Assembly (NCBI GenBank): GCA_965277425.1
Contig: CBDICR010000005.1
Span: 310,001 to 374,000, forward strand
Source of the DNA: Poindextera sp965277425
GTDB taxonomy: Bacteria; Pseudomonadota; Alphaproteobacteria; Caulobacterales; Caulobacteraceae
Direction: 5' to 3'
Length of the DNA: 64,000 bases
Numbering within the stretch: the first letter of the stretch is position 1; each line of letters opens with the position of its first letter. Shown here one piece after another: positions 16,843 through 25,848 of this stretch. The translations under genes and the position numbers were made by a program. The notes under the pieces were generated by a model. The model made no database searches. It was not told the DNA's origin and saw only the letters and a program-made list of their open reading frames with translations.

Positions 16843-17838
16843 CTAGCCCTTGTGCGCCATGACGTCCTGCACCCGGATGATCGATGGGCCGAGGACGACG
16901 ATGAACAGCACGGGCAGGAAGAACACGATCATCGGTACGGTGAGCTTGGCCGGCAGGGCCGCGGCCTTCTTTTCCGCCGCGGCCAGGCGCAGGTCGCGGT
17001 TTTCCTTGGCCATGACCCTGAGCGCGGTGCCGAGCGGGGTGCCATAGCGCTCGGCCTGGGTCATCGCCATGGCGACGGACTTGACGCCCGGGTGGTTGGT
17101 ACGCTTGGCGAGGCCCTCATAGGCCAGGCGTCGATCGGGCAGGTAGGACAGTTCGGCGACGAGCAGCGACAGCTCTTCGGCCAGCTCGATCGAGGCCGCG
17201 CCCACCTCCTGGCTTACCTTCTGCAGCGCCGCCTCGATCGACATGCCCGACTCGACGCAGATGAGCAGAAGGTCGAGCGCGTCCGGAAATCCGGCCACGA
17301 TCGAGGCGCGCCGCTTGTTGGCGACGTTGGAGATGAAGACGTTGGGCGCGTAGTAGCCGAGCGTCAGCCCCGCGACACAGATGCAGAACCGCGACATGGC
17401 CGGCAGGTTGAAACTGTGGACGACGTAGAGATAGAAGGCGAGCAGGGCGAAAAACACGAACGGGGTGATCAGGCGGAAGAAATAGAAGGTGCTGATCGGC
17501 CTTGGGCCGCGATAGCCGGCTTGGGCGAGTTTGTCCGCCACCTTCGGATCTTCCAGCAACCGCGACAGCTGCAGCCGGTCGACGATGGTCTTGACCGCGC
17601 CCTCGTCGACGTGGCGGAGGCTGCCGGCGTGCGTCTTGGACGCGGCCAGGGCCTCGCGCGAGCGGCGCTTCAGCTCCTCGCGGCGATTGGCCACCGAGTT
17701 CAGCCGGCTCTCCAGCGTCGAGCGCACCATCATCGGCGAAGCCAGGGTGACGAAGGTGGCGAACGACAGCACCCCGACAAAACCTATCAGCAGATTGCGC
17801 GGGTCGGTCAGAAGGGTCGAAACCGATGAGAAATCCAT
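16843..17838 (-). CDS. tadC: Tad pilus inner-membrane platform protein TadC/CpaH
   Basis: 331 residues, type II secretion F family. One N-terminal membrane segment (about 18-35), two central ones (about 125-165) and a C-terminal one (about 300-320) bracket the cytosolic T2SSF domain with the motif ESGMSIEAALQKVSQE. With TadB it makes the platform on which the CpaF ATPase drives pilin polymerisation. Last gene of the leftward cpa operon, 12 bases after tadB. Confidence 0.93.
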   Translation of the reverse strand: MDFSSVSTLLTDPRNLLIGFVGVLSFATFVTLASPMMVRSTLESRLNSVANRREELKRRSREALAASKTHAGSLRHVDEGAVKTIVDRLQLSRLLEDPKVADKLAQAGYRGPRPISTFYFFRLITPFVFFALLAFYLYVVHSFNLPAMSRFCICVAGLTLGYYAPNVFISNVANKRRASIVAGFPDALDLLLICVESGMSIEAALQKVSQEVGAASIELAEELSLLVAELSYLPDRRLAYEGLAKRTNHPGVKSVAMAMTQAERYGTPLGTALRVMAKENRDLRLAAAEKKAAALPAKLTVPMIVFFLPVLFIVVLGPSIIRVQDVMAHKG

Positions 17839-17850
17839 GGTTTTCGCGCT

Positions 17851-18834
17851 CTAGAACTTGAAATTGATCATGCGGCGCATGACCCAGATGCCGAACGCCT
17901 CGACGCACGCTCCGGCGAGCAGCATCATTTTCCCGCGGTTGTCGGTATACATGACCGCCATGTAGGACGGCGTGGTGATGGTGATCATCAGGCTGACGCA
18001 GATGGGCAGCGCCCCGATGATGAAGGCCGAGGTGGTGGCCTCGGAAGCCAGCGCCTTGATCTTCTCGCGCATCAGCTTGCGCGCCCGCAGAACGGCGGAG
18101 AGATTGGACAGGGCCTCGGCAAGGTTGCCGCCGGTCTTGGCCTGGATGGCGAGCACGATGGTGAAGAAGCGCAGCTCCGAGGTCGGCATGCGCTCGTACA
18201 TTTTCTCCAGGCCCTGATCGACAGCCATGCCCATGGAGATGTTTTCCACCAGCCGGTGGAACTCGGGGCCTACCGGCGCGGGGCTCTCACGGGCGATGAC
18301 GCGCAGGCATTCGTGCACCGGCAAGCCGGACTTGATGCCGCGCACGATGATGTCGATCGCGTCGGAAAAATTGCCGGTGAATTTCTTGGTCCGCCGGCCG
18401 GCGAGGAACTTGATGGTCCAGCGCGGCAGGCCGAGCGCGGCGACGAGGCCAAGCGGGAAGGCCGCCCAGACGGGCGCGCGCAAGATCAGGGCGACCACCA
18501 GTACAAAGAGGCCCAGTATGCTGCTGGCGATCCAGAACTGGGGCACGGTGACGTTCAGGCCGGCCTGCTGCAATTGGGCGCCGAGCGAGACCGAAGCCTT
18601 GCGTTGCAGCCGCTCCTGCTCCTTCAGCGTCTGCAGCAGTTGCTTGCGGCGGGCGCCGGCGTCCTGGGCGGCCATCCGGGCGCGGCTGGTTTTTTCCAGA
18701 GGCCTTGGAGAGGCGATGGCCCGAGCGCGCTTGGTGACGCGCGGGTCGGCCGCGCCGGCGCCGGCAAGAACATAGCCCAGCCCGCCGAGGGTGACGAAAC
18801 CGAGCACGGCAACCAGGATGATCATCGGATTCAC
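17851..18834 (-). CDS. tadB: Tad pilus inner-membrane platform protein TadB/CpaG
   Basis: 327 residues. N-terminal membrane segment, a basic cytosolic region, membrane segments near 105-140, the T2SSF domain (RGIKSGLPVHECLRVIARE, then GGNLAEALSNLSAVLR) and C-terminal membrane segments near 270-310. Paralogue and partner of TadC. It begins 6 bases after the cpaF stop, consistent with an operon. Confidence 0.93.
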   Translation of the reverse strand: MNPMIILVAVLGFVTLGGLGYVLAGAGAADPRVTKRARAIASPRPLEKTSRARMAAQDAGARRKQLLQTLKEQERLQRKASVSLGAQLQQAGLNVTVPQFWIASSILGLFVLVVALILRAPVWAAFPLGLVAALGLPRWTIKFLAGRRTKKFTGNFSDAIDIIVRGIKSGLPVHECLRVIARESPAPVGPEFHRLVENISMGMAVDQGLEKMYERMPTSELRFFTIVLAIQAKTGGNLAEALSNLSAVLRARKLMREKIKALASEATTSAFIIGALPICVSLMITITTPSYMAVMYTDNRGKMMLLAGACVEAFGIWVMRRMINFKF

Positions 18835-18840
18835 GGCCGT

Positions 18841-20421
18841 CTACTCCGCCGCGTCCAGAGCCTCGGCCAATTCCCGTTCGAGGCCGTAATAGCGCGCCCG
18901 GTCCCAGAACCTTGGCCGCGCGATGCCGGTCGAACGGTGCCGACCCACGACGCCGCCATTATCGTCTTCACCGGTAATCTCATAGACGAACAGGTCTTGC
19001 GTAATGATGACCTCGCCTTCGAGGCCGACGACCTCGGTGACGTGGGTGATGCGGCGAGAGCCGTCGCGCAGGCGCGCCGCCTGGATGATCACGTCCACCG
19101 AACCTACGATCATTTCGCGGATGGTCTTCGAGGGCAGGCCGTAGCCGCCCATGGTGATCATCGATTCGATCCGGCTGATCGCCTCGCGCGGGCTGTTGGC
19201 GTGCAAGGTGCCCATGGAGCCGTCGTGGCCTGTATTCATGGCCTGCAGGAGGTCGAAGGCCTCCGGCCCGCGCACTTCGCCGACGATGATCCGCTCTGGG
19301 CGCATCCGCAGGCAGTTCTTGACCAGGTCGCGCATGGTGATCTGGCCGGTGCCCTCCAGGTTGGGCGGGCGGGTCTCCAGGCGGACCACGTGCGGCTGCT
19401 GCAGCTGCAGTTCGGCGGCGTCCTCGCAGGTGATGACGCGCTCGGTGGGGTCGATAAAGGCGGTCAGGGTGTTTAGCAGCGTGGTCTTGCCCGAGCCGGT
19501 GCCGCCCGAGATCAGGACATTGCATCGCGACGCGCCGATCACGCCCAGCACGCGCGCGCCTTCGGGGCTGATCGACGCGTAGTCGACCAGGTTTCGCATG
19601 GTCAGTTTGTCTTTTTTGAACTTCCGGATGGTCAGGGTCGGCCCGTCCAGCGCCAAGGGCGGCGCGATGACGTTGACCCGGCTGCCGTCGGGCAGGCGCG
19701 CGTCGCAGATGGGCGAGCTTTCGTCGACCCGGCGGCCGACCTGGCTGACGATCCGTTGGCAGATGTTCATCAGCTGCGCATTGTCGCGGAAGCGGACGTT
19801 GGTCAGCTGCACCTTGCCGGCGACTTCGATGAACACCCGGCCGGCGCCGTTGACCATGATGTCGGCGATGTCGTCGCGCGCGAGCAGCGGCTCCAGCGGG
19901 CCATAGCCGAGGACGTCGTTGATGATGTCCTGGACCAGATGCTCCTGCTCGGCCACGGACATGGAGACATTCTTGATCGCCACCAGTTCGGCGACGATGT
20001 CGCGGATCTCCTCGCCGGCGGTCTTCAGGTCGAGCTGGGCGAGTTGCGCCAGGTCGATCGTATTGATCAGGGCGTTGAAGATGGTCGTCTTGGTGGCGTG
20101 GTAATAGTCGCTCTGCTCCCGGACGATCTCGGCCGTCGGCGCGCCTTGAGCGGCCCTGAGCTGTTCGAAGGCGGAGGTGAGCTTGGGCCCGCCCGATGCG
20201 GCCGCCTTTTGCGAGGCGTGGGCGCCGGCGAGACGATCGGTGGCGGAGGCCTTCGATCTGGCCGGCGGCGGCGGCGCGGCGCCGGCTGCCAGCGCCTGTT
20301 TGGCGGTGGCCGGCTCGACCCGTTGCGGCCGCATGGCGATCGGCGGCCCAGCTGTCGGAGCCGGCGGCGGCGCATGCGACGGCTTGGCTGATTCGCCGTC
20401 CGCTGGGCGTTTACCGAACAC
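18841..20421 (-). CDS. cpaF: Tad pilus assembly ATPase CpaF/TadA
   Basis: 526-residue hexameric secretion ATPase that powers pilus extension and, in Caulobacter, retraction. An Ala/Pro-rich disordered N-terminus (to about 90) precedes the N-domain and the RecA-like core: Walker A GGTGSGKT (306-313), Asp box TCEDAAELQL (331-340), Walker B RIIVGEVRG (377-385) and the GHDGSMGTLHANS histidine box. It lies between cpaE and tadB in one leftward operon. Confidence 0.96.
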   Translation of the reverse strand: MFGKRPADGESAKPSHAPPPAPTAGPPIAMRPQRVEPATAKQALAAGAAPPPPARSKASATDRLAGAHASQKAAASGGPKLTSAFEQLRAAQGAPTAEIVREQSDYYHATKTTIFNALINTIDLAQLAQLDLKTAGEEIRDIVAELVAIKNVSMSVAEQEHLVQDIINDVLGYGPLEPLLARDDIADIMVNGAGRVFIEVAGKVQLTNVRFRDNAQLMNICQRIVSQVGRRVDESSPICDARLPDGSRVNVIAPPLALDGPTLTIRKFKKDKLTMRNLVDYASISPEGARVLGVIGASRCNVLISGGTGSGKTTLLNTLTAFIDPTERVITCEDAAELQLQQPHVVRLETRPPNLEGTGQITMRDLVKNCLRMRPERIIVGEVRGPEAFDLLQAMNTGHDGSMGTLHANSPREAISRIESMITMGGYGLPSKTIREMIVGSVDVIIQAARLRDGSRRITHVTEVVGLEGEVIITQDLFVYEITGEDDNGGVVGRHRSTGIARPRFWDRARYYGLERELAEALDAAE

Positions 20422-20430
20422 CTTCGAGCC

Positions 20431-21870
20431 CTACTTGCGCTTGAACAGGCCGGCGAGCGGCGACTTCTTCGGCGCGGGAGGCGGATCGCGCCGGGTGATC
20501 GAAAGCGCCAGCCGCTGGAAGGCTTCGGCGGCCTTGGACTTGGGACCCACCTCTTCGATCATCTGGCCGTTGTTCGCGGCTTGGCCGAACAGCTTGGCGT
20601 CGAACGGCAGGATGATCCCGGTCTCGAGCCCGAGCGCCTCGCCGAAGTCCTTGGTCGGAATTTCCGGGCGGCCCGAACCGACCATGTTCAGCACCAGCAT
20701 CGGCGGCGAGTCGTTCGGCCGCGCCTGGCGGACCAAGTCGACGATGTTCTTGGCATTGCGCAAGGAGGCCAGGTCGGGGGATGCGGTGATCACCACGTCG
20801 TCGGCGCCGAGCAGGGTGCGGCGCATCCAGCCCGACCAAAGGTGCGGCAGGTCGAGCACCACATAGGGCGCCGTCGCGCGGATCTTGCTGGTGACCTCCT
20901 CGAAGGCCTCGGCGGAGATGTCGTAGTCCACGTCGAGCGTTGCGGGCGCCGCGAACAGGCTGAGCCGATCGCTGCAGCGCGCCATCATCCGGTCGAGCAG
21001 TACCGGGTCCAACCGGTCGGGCTGGCTGAGCGCGTCGGCGACCCCTTGCAAGGGGTCCTGGTTGAAGTCGAGGCCGGCGGTGCCGAACGGCAGGTCGAGA
21101 TCGACGATCACCGTATTGGTCTGCATGGTCTCGCTCAGCAGATAGGCGAGATTGTGCGCGACGGTGGACGAGCCGACGCCGCCCCGCGCGCCGATGAAGG
21201 CGATCTGGCGACCGACGAAGGGCGAGGCCGGATCGGCGTAGAGGGTGGTGATCGCGCCGATCAGCTGCAACGGCTGCAGGGGCGGCACCAGATATTCGCT
21301 GACCCCGCGCCGCATCAGCTCGCGATAGAGCGCGATGTCGTTGTGCGAGCCGATCACGACCACCTTGGCGCCGGCGTCGCAGACCTGAGCCAGCCGGTCG
21401 AGCTGCGCCAGCAAGGCGGCGCTGTCGTCCAGGCTCTCAACGATGATCAGCGCCGGGGTGGGCTGGTTCTGATATTGGGCGACAGCCGCGGCCAGCCCGC
21501 CGGGCCGAACCTCGGTCGACGCACGGCTCATACGCCGGTCGGCGGCGCATTTCTCGGCGACCTCCGCCGTGTCGGTCCGTTCCCAAAAGATGTGGATGCC
21601 AATGCGCGGCACGCTGGTTTCGCCGAGCACCGCCTCGGCGCCGGCGATCAGGTCGCCGACCGGATTCATCGCCGCGGCCGGCGATGGCTCAAGGCTGTCG
21701 GACGGCTCGAAGGGCTCGATCGGCTCCTGGGGCGTGAGGAACGGATCGTCGTCGTCCAGCGCCTCGCCGGCATTCGAAGCGGGCCGCCACGGATCGGCGG
21801 AGGCGGTGAATTCGTCGTCGGCGCCGAAGCCGCTGGTCGGACCGTCGGAAGCGGATTGAGCTTTGATCAC
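20431..21870 (-). CDS. cpaE: Tad pilus localisation protein CpaE/TadZ (ParA/MinD-like)
   Basis: 479 residues. A poorly conserved acidic N-terminus is followed by a receiver-like domain (about 90-215) and a ParA/MinD-like ATPase domain from about 222. The P-loop reads GARGGVGSST (227-236), where Ser replaces the lysine of the classical GKT, as often in TadZ proteins. CpaE places the pilus machinery at the cell pole. Ten bases separate it from cpaF and nine from cpaD. Confidence 0.93.
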   Translation of the reverse strand: MIKAQSASDGPTSGFGADDEFTASADPWRPASNAGEALDDDDPFLTPQEPIEPFEPSDSLEPSPAAAMNPVGDLIAGAEAVLGETSVPRIGIHIFWERTDTAEVAEKCAADRRMSRASTEVRPGGLAAAVAQYQNQPTPALIIVESLDDSAALLAQLDRLAQVCDAGAKVVVIGSHNDIALYRELMRRGVSEYLVPPLQPLQLIGAITTLYADPASPFVGRQIAFIGARGGVGSSTVAHNLAYLLSETMQTNTVIVDLDLPFGTAGLDFNQDPLQGVADALSQPDRLDPVLLDRMMARCSDRLSLFAAPATLDVDYDISAEAFEEVTSKIRATAPYVVLDLPHLWSGWMRRTLLGADDVVITASPDLASLRNAKNIVDLVRQARPNDSPPMLVLNMVGSGRPEIPTKDFGEALGLETGIILPFDAKLFGQAANNGQMIEEVGPKSKAAEAFQRLALSITRRDPPPAPKKSPLAGLFKRK

Positions 21871-21879
21871 CGGCTTATC

Positions 21880-22560
21880 CTACTGCTGCACGGCATCGGA
21901 GACCGCGCCGTTGGCCTGGGGATCCTTGGCGGACGAGGTCATCGCGCCTTGGCGATATTTACCCAGGACGATCTCGCGGCGGTCGGCGTCGGTCGGATCC
22001 GTCGACCGCGGCGCCAGAAGGTCGGCCGGATTGGCGATCATGGCGGCGATGTTGGCGGTGGTGGCGCAGCCGAAATTGCTGTTGACCTGATTGCTTCCGC
22101 TGGCGGTGAAGCTCTTCCAGTCGCGACCGCATTGCGGCCCTTGCGCCTTGTAACCCTTGAATCCCACCTCGATCGGCGCGGCGATCCGCGAGCCGGCGTC
22201 GTAGCCGCCGAGCTTGATGCGATCGGGACTTACGCCCAGCTCCTCCAAGCCCGCTTCGATCGCCGCGGTGGCGTGATAGGCCCGCCCCTGGCCGCCCGCG
22301 GGCGCCAGAATGGTGATGGTTTCGGCCCCGGAGTCGCGCCAGCGGTCGACCAGAGCGGCCAGGGCGTCGGCCTGGGCGTTGGACAGGCCGTTCAGGTGGG
22401 GGGCCAGCAGAATCCGGTCCGTCGCCGACGAGACGGTGATGGCGAACTGTTCCGTCGGCGTTATCGCCGGCGGCTCCTTGGCGAGCCTCCTGGAATCGTC
22501 GACCGAAGCGCAGGCGCAGGCCATGGCGGCCATGCACAGGACGATCAGATTGCGGATCAT
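21880..22560 (-). CDS. cpaD: Pilus assembly lipoprotein CpaD
   Basis: 226 residues from ATG 22560; an ATG at 22584 would add eight residues ahead of the signal peptide. The N-terminus MIRNLIVLCMAAMACACAS is a lipoprotein signal with a cysteine lipobox. The remainder holds the CpaD-type OmpA-like fold segments (VDRWRDSGAETITILAPAG; NFGCATTANIAAMIANPADL, the family hallmark). CpaD helps the CpaC secretin in the outer membrane. Confidence 0.9.
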   Translation of the reverse strand: MIRNLIVLCMAAMACACASVDDSRRLAKEPPAITPTEQFAITVSSATDRILLAPHLNGLSNAQADALAALVDRWRDSGAETITILAPAGGQGRAYHATAAIEAGLEELGVSPDRIKLGGYDAGSRIAAPIEVGFKGYKAQGPQCGRDWKSFTASGSNQVNSNFGCATTANIAAMIANPADLLAPRSTDPTDADRREIVLGKYRQGAMTSSAKDPQANGAVSDAVQQ

Positions 22561-22570
22561 GGGTGCGCCC

Positions 22571-24133
22571 CTATTCGATGACATAGCCGATCGGCCCCTG
22601 ATAGGTCTTGCCGGCGACGGCCGCGGGGCGAGCCTTGTAGACCCTGTTCAGACGGCCGAGCAGGACGGTCTGGGCGTCATCGGCGATCTGAAGACCGTCG
22701 GCGGGCGTCTGCAGATCGGCCGGGCTGGTCGGATTGACCAGGTAAGGGGTGACGATAACGACCAGCTCGGTCTCACCTTCCTGGTAGTCGCGCGAGGTGA
22801 AGAGGGCGCCGAGAACCGGCAGGTTCATCAGACCCGGCAGGGAGGACAGATCCTCCTTCGTCTCCTCGTTGAGCAGGCCCGCGATCATCATCGACCCGCC
22901 CGACGGCAGTTCGACCGTGGTCTCGGCGCGCCGAACGGTCAGGCCGGGAATGGTCAGGCCGGCGGCGCCGGTTCCGGTCGAGACCGTGAACGAGCCCTGG
23001 TTGCTCAATTCGGAGACCTCGGTGGAGATTTTCAGCGAGATGCGGCCGGCCGAGAGCACGACCGGCGTGAAACCCAGACCGACGCCGAAGGTCTTGAAGT
23101 CCACGCTGACCTGGCCATTGGTGCTTATCCCGCTCGGCACCGGAAACTCGCCGCCGGCAAGGAACTTGGCCGACTCGCCGGACACCGCCGTCAGGTTGGG
23201 CTCGGCCAGGGTGCGAATCAGACCAACCTGCTCGAACGCCTGGATCGTGGCCCCGGCCTTGTTCAGCCCGGTGCTGCCGGCGGTGGTTTGGGGGGTAGCG
23301 ATCGTCCCCTGGCCGCCGTTGTTGCAGCCGCTGCAGACCTGCGGCAGATCGCGGGTGCCGGTCAGAGGATCGTAGGCCATCACCTCCGGCTGCTGCGTCG
23401 TATTCAGCTGATAGGCGGCGTTCAAACCGCCGAGGATGCCGCCGTTGACGGCGAAGGTCGCGGCCGTGTTGAGCAGGAATTGCGGGCTGCCCGCCTCGCC
23501 GACAAGGGCGCTGAGGTTGAAGCCCAGCTGTTTGATGACCGTGCGCTGCATCTCGACAATGCGCACCTTGAGCATCACCTGCTGCTTGCCGTCGATGGTC
23601 AGCATGTTCAGCACCTGGTCGGGCTTGGAGGTGAACTGCTGGGCGATCTGGACCGCCTTATCGGCGTCAGACAGGTCACGGACGTCGCCGGTCAGCACCA
23701 GGCTGGTGTTGACCGCCGAGACGCGGACATGGGCGTCGGGCATCAGCTGGTTGATGGTCTGGGCGACGGCGCTGAAATCCTGATCGACCCGGATGTTCAG
23801 CGCCAGGATGCGATGTCCGGCGGCATCGAAGAAGGCCGCGTCGGTCACGCCGGGGGCCAGCCCCATCACATAGATGCGCCGCGGCGAGCGCAGCACGGCG
23901 TCGGCGACCTGCGGGTTGGTCACCAGCACGTCGCGCGCGTCGACCGGCAGATCGACGATCGCCGACTTGCCGCGCGGTATCGACAGGTTCTGCGCGCCGC
24001 CATCGGCGGTCGCCAGGTTGATCTGCATGGGCGCGGCGAGCGGCTGCACCTGCGCCAGCACCGGCGCGCCCGTCAGGCCAAGAAACGCGATCAGCAGGGC
24101 GATGATCGCGGGGAGAGGGTGGCGAGGCTTCAT
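22571..24133 (-). CDS. cpaC: Tad pilus outer-membrane secretin CpaC/RcpA
   Basis: 520 residues. Signal peptide (about 1-27), the pilus-specific N-terminal domain (SIPRGKSAIVDLPVDARDVLVTNP-type, about 48-120), a BON-like segment, then the secretin domain (about 250-470; GLIRTLAEPNLTAVSGESAKFLAGGEFP and VPSGGSMMIAGLL). It forms the outer-membrane channel for the Flp pilus. The start overlaps the cpaB stop by four bases. Confidence 0.95.
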   Translation of the reverse strand: MKPRHPLPAIIALLIAFLGLTGAPVLAQVQPLAAPMQINLATADGGAQNLSIPRGKSAIVDLPVDARDVLVTNPQVADAVLRSPRRIYVMGLAPGVTDAAFFDAAGHRILALNIRVDQDFSAVAQTINQLMPDAHVRVSAVNTSLVLTGDVRDLSDADKAVQIAQQFTSKPDQVLNMLTIDGKQQVMLKVRIVEMQRTVIKQLGFNLSALVGEAGSPQFLLNTAATFAVNGGILGGLNAAYQLNTTQQPEVMAYDPLTGTRDLPQVCSGCNNGGQGTIATPQTTAGSTGLNKAGATIQAFEQVGLIRTLAEPNLTAVSGESAKFLAGGEFPVPSGISTNGQVSVDFKTFGVGLGFTPVVLSAGRISLKISTEVSELSNQGSFTVSTGTGAAGLTIPGLTVRRAETTVELPSGGSMMIAGLLNEETKEDLSSLPGLMNLPVLGALFTSRDYQEGETELVVIVTPYLVNPTSPADLQTPADGLQIADDAQTVLLGRLNRVYKARPAAVAGKTYQGPIGYVIE

Positions 24134-25038
24134 TGGAAAACCATCACTTCGGGGGCTTGGCCGCTGCGGAAGATGCGCACCTGACCGGCGTCTTGAGCAT
24201 CGTCGACGCCGCGGCCGGACGGGCCGCCGGCGTCGGAATAGGCCCGCAGCGCGAGAATCACTTCGCCCTGCGCCTTGGCGCGAGCGAGAACTCCGGTGTC
24301 GGCCGCGGCGACCTCGAGCGTGGCGGTCGAACCCACCTGCGACTGTACGCCGCTCTTTGGCGGCTGGCTGTTCTGGTCGATGGCGAGCACGCGGATGTTG
24401 CGCAGCAGCGTCTGGGCGACAAACCCCGGATGGCCGCCGTTCGAGGCGGGGTCCGCGGCGCGGCTCTGAACCACATCCACGTGGTCGCCCGGAAGAATAA
24501 AGCCGCCGGCGGCGGTGTTGACGCTCACCTGCACGGCGACCGCGCGCATGCCGGGTTTCAGGACCACGGCCATGAAACCGCCCTCGCCGCCGCGCACCAG
24601 CTTGGTGTTGGTGATCGGCTCATTGGCCAGGATCGGCTGGCGCACGATCGAGCCGTAGAGCTGCTGCATCGGGCCATTGCCGCCCGCCACCACTTCCTCG
24701 GCGGTGCGCGCGGTCTGTCTGGCCTGGTCGGCGATCACCGCGGCGGCGCCGCCGACCGGCGCGACCCGCGCGCCCTGACCGTCGGTGATGAAGGCCGGAT
24801 TGACCGCATCGGCGGGCCAGTCCTGCCAGGCGAGGTCGTTCACGCCAAGTCGGGCGCCGACCGCGAGATCGTGCTTGGCGACCAGAACCCTGGCCATGGG
24901 CTGGGCCGGCCCCGACGAGGCGATGACCACCTGGGTCGTCGCGGGTTTGTGCCGAGTCATCGCGCCGACGATCAGGGCAAGCCCGATCGCTCCGATCGCC
25001 GCGAAGGCGAGAACGATGATGATTCTGGTGCGGCCCAT
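24130..25038 (-). CDS. cpaB: Flp pilus assembly protein CpaB/RcpC
   Basis: 302 residues. N-terminal membrane anchor (about 5-28), then a SAF domain (LVAKHDLAVGARLGVNDLAW) and the RcpC/CpaB domain with GMRAVAVQVSVNTAAGGFILPGDHVDV. CpaB is a periplasmic factor that stabilises the secretin. First gene of the cpaBCDEF-tadBC series; a CtrA-type motif lies 48 bases upstream and may be the operon promoter. Confidence 0.93.
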   Translation of the reverse strand: MGRTRIIIVLAFAAIGAIGLALIVGAMTRHKPATTQVVIASSGPAQPMARVLVAKHDLAVGARLGVNDLAWQDWPADAVNPAFITDGQGARVAPVGGAAAVIADQARQTARTAEEVVAGGNGPMQQLYGSIVRQPILANEPITNTKLVRGGEGGFMAVVLKPGMRAVAVQVSVNTAAGGFILPGDHVDVVQSRAADPASNGGHPGFVAQTLLRNIRVLAIDQNSQPPKSGVQSQVGSTATLEVAAADTGVLARAKAQGEVILALRAYSDAGGPSGRGVDDAQDAGQVRIFRSGQAPEVMVFQ

Positions 25039-25085
25039 CGGCGGCGGCTCTCCGGAGACGTGCGCCGACCTTGCTCAGGCCATGG

Positions 25086-25100
25086 TTAACGCGGCGCTAA
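25086..25100 (-). promoter_or_regulatory. Candidate CtrA-binding site upstream of cpaB
   Basis: On the minus strand the bases read TTAG-N7-TTAACCAT, seven of eight positions of TTAA-N7-TTAA plus the extended TTAACCAT form known for CtrA half sites. It stands 48 bases before the cpaB ATG, in the 80-base gap after cpaA. Confidence 0.55.
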
Positions 25101-25118
25101 GCGGTACGGTGAAAAGCG

Positions 25119-25637
25119 TCAAAAACCGACATGGAGGCCGCGCAGCAGCGAACTTTGCGGAAAAGCGACCAGGGCGCCGAGCGCGATCGCCACGCCGTAG
25201 GGCACCGCTTCGCCGCTCGTGGTCAGCTTGTCGAGCCAAGGCGGCGCCCCAGCCAGATGCGGTTTGAGCCAGGTCGCGCGCACGTTGAGCAGAAGCAGCG
25301 CCAGACCGCCCCCGGCGATCGCCGTGACGATCAGGAAGGCGACGCTCGCCGGCCAGCCCAGCCAAAGCGCCACGCCCGCGAACAACTTGGCGTCGCCGCC
25401 GCCGATCCAGCCGGCCGCAAACATGCCGACGGCGACGACCAGGGCGCCCGCGCCGACGGCGAGGCAAAGACCGATCTCGCCGAACGGCCGGCCGAGCACG
25501 ATGGCGACCGGCAGGTAGCAGGCCGCCAGCAGCAGGGTCAGCCGGTTGGGAATGGTGAAGCTGGCGATATCCGTCAGCGCCGCGATGATGACCATCGTGG
25601 GGAAAAGGGCCAGGGCGGCGGCTTGCAGCAGGGTCAC
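25119..25637 (-). CDS. cpaA: Prepilin peptidase CpaA/TadV
   Basis: 172 residues from a GTG at 25637; the frame is open upstream to 25742, but that extension is hydrophilic and unlike the family. An A24 membrane aspartic protease that processes Flp prepilin and TadE/F pseudopilins. The two catalytic aspartates are Asp23 in LTDIASFTIPNRL and Asp82 in GGGDAKL. Five or six membrane segments; no methyltransferase domain. The start codon remains uncertain because no strong ribosome site is seen. Confidence 0.87.
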   Translation of the reverse strand: MTLLQAAALALFPTMVIIAALTDIASFTIPNRLTLLLAACYLPVAIVLGRPFGEIGLCLAVGAGALVVAVGMFAAGWIGGGDAKLFAGVALWLGWPASVAFLIVTAIAGGGLALLLLNVRATWLKPHLAGAPPWLDKLTTSGEAVPYGVAIALGALVAFPQSSLLRGLHVGF

Positions 25638-25848
25638 GATCGTCTCGCGGCGAATGTCGCCGCTACGATGGTCGCGACCGGTGAAGGAATGGTTGAACCG
25701 GCCAGCCTGCCGATCGACCCACCGCGTCCATCGCCAGCGCATTGGCGAGTGATTTACCCTTGTCGTCTAGGCTGAGGTCGAGCTGGCGTTGAGCAAGGGG
25801 CGCCCTTTCGCCCGCCCGCCCGCGATCGGATGGCTTAAGGGCGGCGTT

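Noticed and set aside
20581..24184. Very long plus-strand open frames (about 620-670 codons) opposite cpaC, cpaD and cpaE
   Set aside because: Dominated by Gly, Arg, Asp and His; they mirror high GC3 of the pilus genes. No motif or ribosome site supports them.
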